Positions 29,684 to 30,418 of a stretch of 30,418 bases of DNA are shown piece after piece. The stretch is from Spirogloea muscicola (Eukaryota > Streptophyta > Zygnematophyceae > Spirogloeales > Spirogloeaceae): assembly GCA_009602725.1 (NCBI GenBank), contig WELB01000020.1:795965-826382 (forward strand), in the 5' to 3' direction. The position numbers and the translations under genes were made by a program. Position 1 is the first letter of the stretch. The number at the start of each line of letters is the position of its first letter. The notes under the pieces were generated by a model that was given only the letters and a program-made list of their open reading frames with translations, did no database searches and was not told the DNA's origin.

Positions 29684-30418
29684 ATGGCAGTGGAAGACGA
29701 GCGCCGCAGAAGTCTGAGGAGGCTGCCAGAGATTCAGAACAAGGCCATTCGGACGTCGATTAAACTCTTCCTCGGCCTCCCACCTGTTTGCCCGATTGGG
29801 GTGCGCCAGTGTGAGTGCGATTTGCGTGCAGAGGGTGCTGAGCTCGCCACTCACATGCTAAGATGCCCCACTGGACCAGAAGGGGTGGGCATCCGCAACC
29901 TCCTCTGCGATGCCCTGGCGGGCTTGATGCGCGACGCCGGCTACCGTGCGGTCGTGGAAGTCAACGAAGTCATGCCTATCACCACGGACGCCCAGGGACG
30001 TCAACATCTCCATACGCTTACATTGTGGGCGTGCAACCTGGTGGAGGACCACGAGCCCTGGTCGACGTTGTTGTTACGGAGGCGTATAAGAGTCCAGCAT
30101 CGACACACATCGCTGGGCATGCAGTGGGCGGTGCAGAACAAAGAAAACTGCGGCACTACTCCGATTACCCCCAATGCGATCAGCTCCTGCCAGCGGCAAT
30201 CGACATCTATGGCTGTCTGGGTCCTCGTTTCCACACGCTCCTTCAAAACATTGCCAATCTAGGCTACACTCGACGTGCAGATGTGTTTCCGGCTGAGATG
30301 GGCTTGCCAGCTGCATATCTGTCGCTCTTGCGACGACGAGTTTCGGCCTGTTTGCAGCGTGCTCAGGCTAGTGCCTTGCACCAGAAAGCTGGGCGAGCTC
30401 TAGTTGGTGGCAGAAGGG
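29684..30418 (+). mobile_element. LINE reverse transcriptase C-terminus with R2-like endonuclease, frameshifted
   Basis: Non-LTR retrotransposon 3' coding region, cut by the window edge. The first frame gives IRTSIKLFLGLPPVCPIGV, the zinc finger CECDLRAEGAELATHMLRC (C-x-C...H-x3-C) and IRNLLCDALAGLMRDAGYR, the typical segment between reverse transcriptase and endonuclease in R2-like elements. Against the copy at 26252-26640, one G is missing between 30019 and 30020 (CTTACATTG versus CTTGACATTG). The frame then shifts, and the endonuclease-like part (IVGVQPGGGPRALVDVVVTE to HQKAGRALVGG) continues in the next frame to the end of the window. The lost base belongs to the aspartate codon of LD, a candidate catalytic acid. 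Family assignment is firm; the endonuclease subtype is inferred. Confidence 0.85.

Noticed and set aside
1-30418. tRNA, rRNA or CRISPR array
   Set aside because: No GGTTCRANNCC-type T-arm with matching acceptor stem, no rRNA core sequence, and no evenly spaced repeat-spacer array was found by eye.

Overview
The window looks like nuclear DNA of a chloroplast-bearing green-lineage eukaryote, most likely a green alga. The reasons are: genes split by many short GT-AG introns (about 100-450 nt); a plant-type eEF2; a complete chloroplast sensor kinase (CSK); a plant-type O-fucosyltransferase; GC-rich 5' gene ends; and non-LTR retrotransposon debris between genes. The species cannot be named from the sequence alone. 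Two assembly gaps are visible: a single N at 7865 and 14 Ns at 18711-18724.

Five protein genes can be assembled exon by exon. (1) eEF2, minus strand, 6334-1854, 8 coding exons, 843 aa, complete. (2) A small Cys-rich CxxC/FWDCCG zinc-ribbon-like protein, plus strand, about 7684-8731, with an unresolved start. (3) A HAD-family pyrimidine 5'-nucleotidase of the SDT1 type, minus strand, 11314-8776, 8 exons, 306 aa. (4) CSK, minus strand, 18555-14279, 11 exons, 722 aa, with transit peptide, GAF, DHp and ATPase regions. (5) A type II membrane O-fucosyltransferase-like glycosyltransferase, minus strand, 25176-21468, 12 exons including one uncertain 14-nt exon. Genes 2 and 3 converge with only 44 bp between their stop codons. 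Genes 1 and 2 diverge across about 1.3 kb of repeats. The genes do not form one pathway: they serve translation, nucleotide metabolism, chloroplast redox signalling and glycosylation.

The space between genes (1-1853, 6335-7750, 11400-14278, 18700-21467, 25500-30418) is full of repeats. A LINE family contributes the end of a reverse transcriptase with a CxC...H...C finger, an R2-like endonuclease domain and a C-terminus ending L-T-R-G-Y-stop. The best copy runs off the right edge (29684-30418) and carries a one-base deletion. A second recurrent unit is a roughly 20-bp hairpin (GGGCTGG..CCAGCCC), seen about 20 times on both strands. Where two units sit head to head they form long foldbacks (7137-7447 and 18988-19199). 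The same units end in the GGTTACTGAGCG tail that terminates the LINE, which suggests short non-autonomous elements moved by the LINE. A third family (about 100 bp, GGCGCGCGGGGCGCATGAAATG core) occurs five times, and one copy supplies the only TATA-like box upstream of eEF2.
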